From: Flavobacteriales bacterium
GTDB lineage: Bacteria > Bacteroidota > Bacteroidia > Flavobacteriales > UA16
Assembly (NCBI GenBank): GCA_002683735.1
Contig: NYTZ01000018.1
Location: forward strand, 7,907 to 15,093
Length of the DNA: 7,187 nucleotides
Reading direction: 5' to 3'
The notes beneath the pieces were generated by a model. The model did not search any database and was not told where the DNA came from. It saw only the letters and a list, made by a program, of their open reading frames with translations. The position numbers and the translations under genes were made by a program. The stretch's first letter is position 1, and each line of letters opens with the position of its first letter. Positions 6,911 to 7,187 of this stretch are shown one piece after another.

Positions 6911-7187
6911 GCCGCGCGATGTTGCCGAAGGCATCCGGTTCCAGTTCGGCGACTTGATCTCGAGAGGCCCATAGGACCTCCGTGATGCCTTCCTCTGACT
7001 GGGGCACGAGCGTGACGGGATCAATGCCCTCCGGCAAGGTCATCCGGAACCAAGAGGTCACTTTCATGAGCCCTTCTTCCGGCCCATAGACGTGGTAAGT
7101 GGTGGCGAAAGGCGCGTGTACGACGGGCAAGGGGACGCCACATTCTTCTTGGACCTCTCGGGCGGCCGCTTCCTCCAGGATTTCACC
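6882..7187 (-). CDS. NUDIX hydrolase, N-terminus beyond the window edge
   Basis: The minus strand is open from the window edge at 7187 to a TGA at 6884-6882, giving 101 C-terminal residues. The first visible residues are the second half of a NUDIX box: E, seven residues, then REVQEECGV (positions 10-18 of the fragment), matching E-x7-R-E-U-x-E-E-x-G-U that binds the metal and diphosphate. The first conserved glycine and the N-terminal strands lie outside. The remainder (TTYHVYG, LMKVTSWFRM, VPQSEEGITEVLWA) resembles a Bacteroidota NUDIX family that is often next to pyrE. NUDIX enzymes hydrolyse nucleoside diphosphates linked to another group; the substrate here is not known. Short in-frame starts inside the fragment (a TTG at 7130) would remove the NUDIX box and are not credible. 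The 3' end overlaps the convergent plus-strand gene by 29 bases. Confidence 0.9.
   Translation of the reverse strand, partial: GEILEEAAAREVQEECGVPLPVVHAPFATTYHVYGPEEGLMKVTSWFRMTLPEGIDPVTLVPQSEEGITEVLWASRDQVAELEPDAFGNIARLMAAWRAGG

Noticed and set aside
1..7187. Mobile element, phage defence system, CRISPR array or tRNA
   Set aside because: No transposase, integrase, terminal inverted repeat, regularly spaced direct repeat or cloverleaf was seen. The lone RecD-like helicase fits the housekeeping-type family rather than a defence module, as no nuclease or other defence partner is adjacent.

Overview
The window (GC-rich, above 60% by eye) looks like a chromosomal core-genome segment of a high-GC member of the Bacteroidota, probably Flavobacteriales-like. 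Three things suggest this. A DUF3822-type gene lies directly in front of rsmD and coaD. A short RecD-like helicase is divergent from that cluster. Starts lack Shine-Dalgarno sequences. The taxonomic call is inference from gene content; there is no rRNA or marker alignment.

Layout. Bases 1-66 hold the last 21 codons of a plus-strand gene, apparently a membrane protein, followed by a hairpin with a T-run (94-114). Two minus-strand genes follow: a sterol-desaturase/fatty-acid-hydroxylase family membrane di-iron enzyme (114-944) and, upstream of it, an ATP-dependent RecD-like helicase (998 to about 2494). A short divergent intergenic region (about 2495-2621) separates the helicase from a tightly packed plus-strand cluster. 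The cluster contains a three-TM protein with a pilin-like periplasmic segment (2622-3542), a DUF3822 actin-like-fold protein (3523-4383), rsmD 16S rRNA methyltransferase (4374-4919), coaD phosphopantetheine adenylyltransferase (4906-5391) and an exported protein with a thioredoxin-like C-terminal domain that lacks the CxxC pair (5384-6910). The window ends inside a minus-strand NUDIX hydrolase (6882-7187, N-terminus missing) whose 3' end overlaps the last plus-strand gene.

All four junctions in the plus-strand cluster are overlaps of 8-20 nt. This points to one transcript with translational coupling. The cluster joins two essential-type housekeeping functions (rRNA methylation and the penultimate step of CoA synthesis) to three poorly characterised envelope or regulatory proteins. 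I see no mobile element, CRISPR array, tRNA, rRNA or toxin-antitoxin pair, and no clearly new system. The most interesting items are the uncharacterised partners in the rsmD-coaD cluster.
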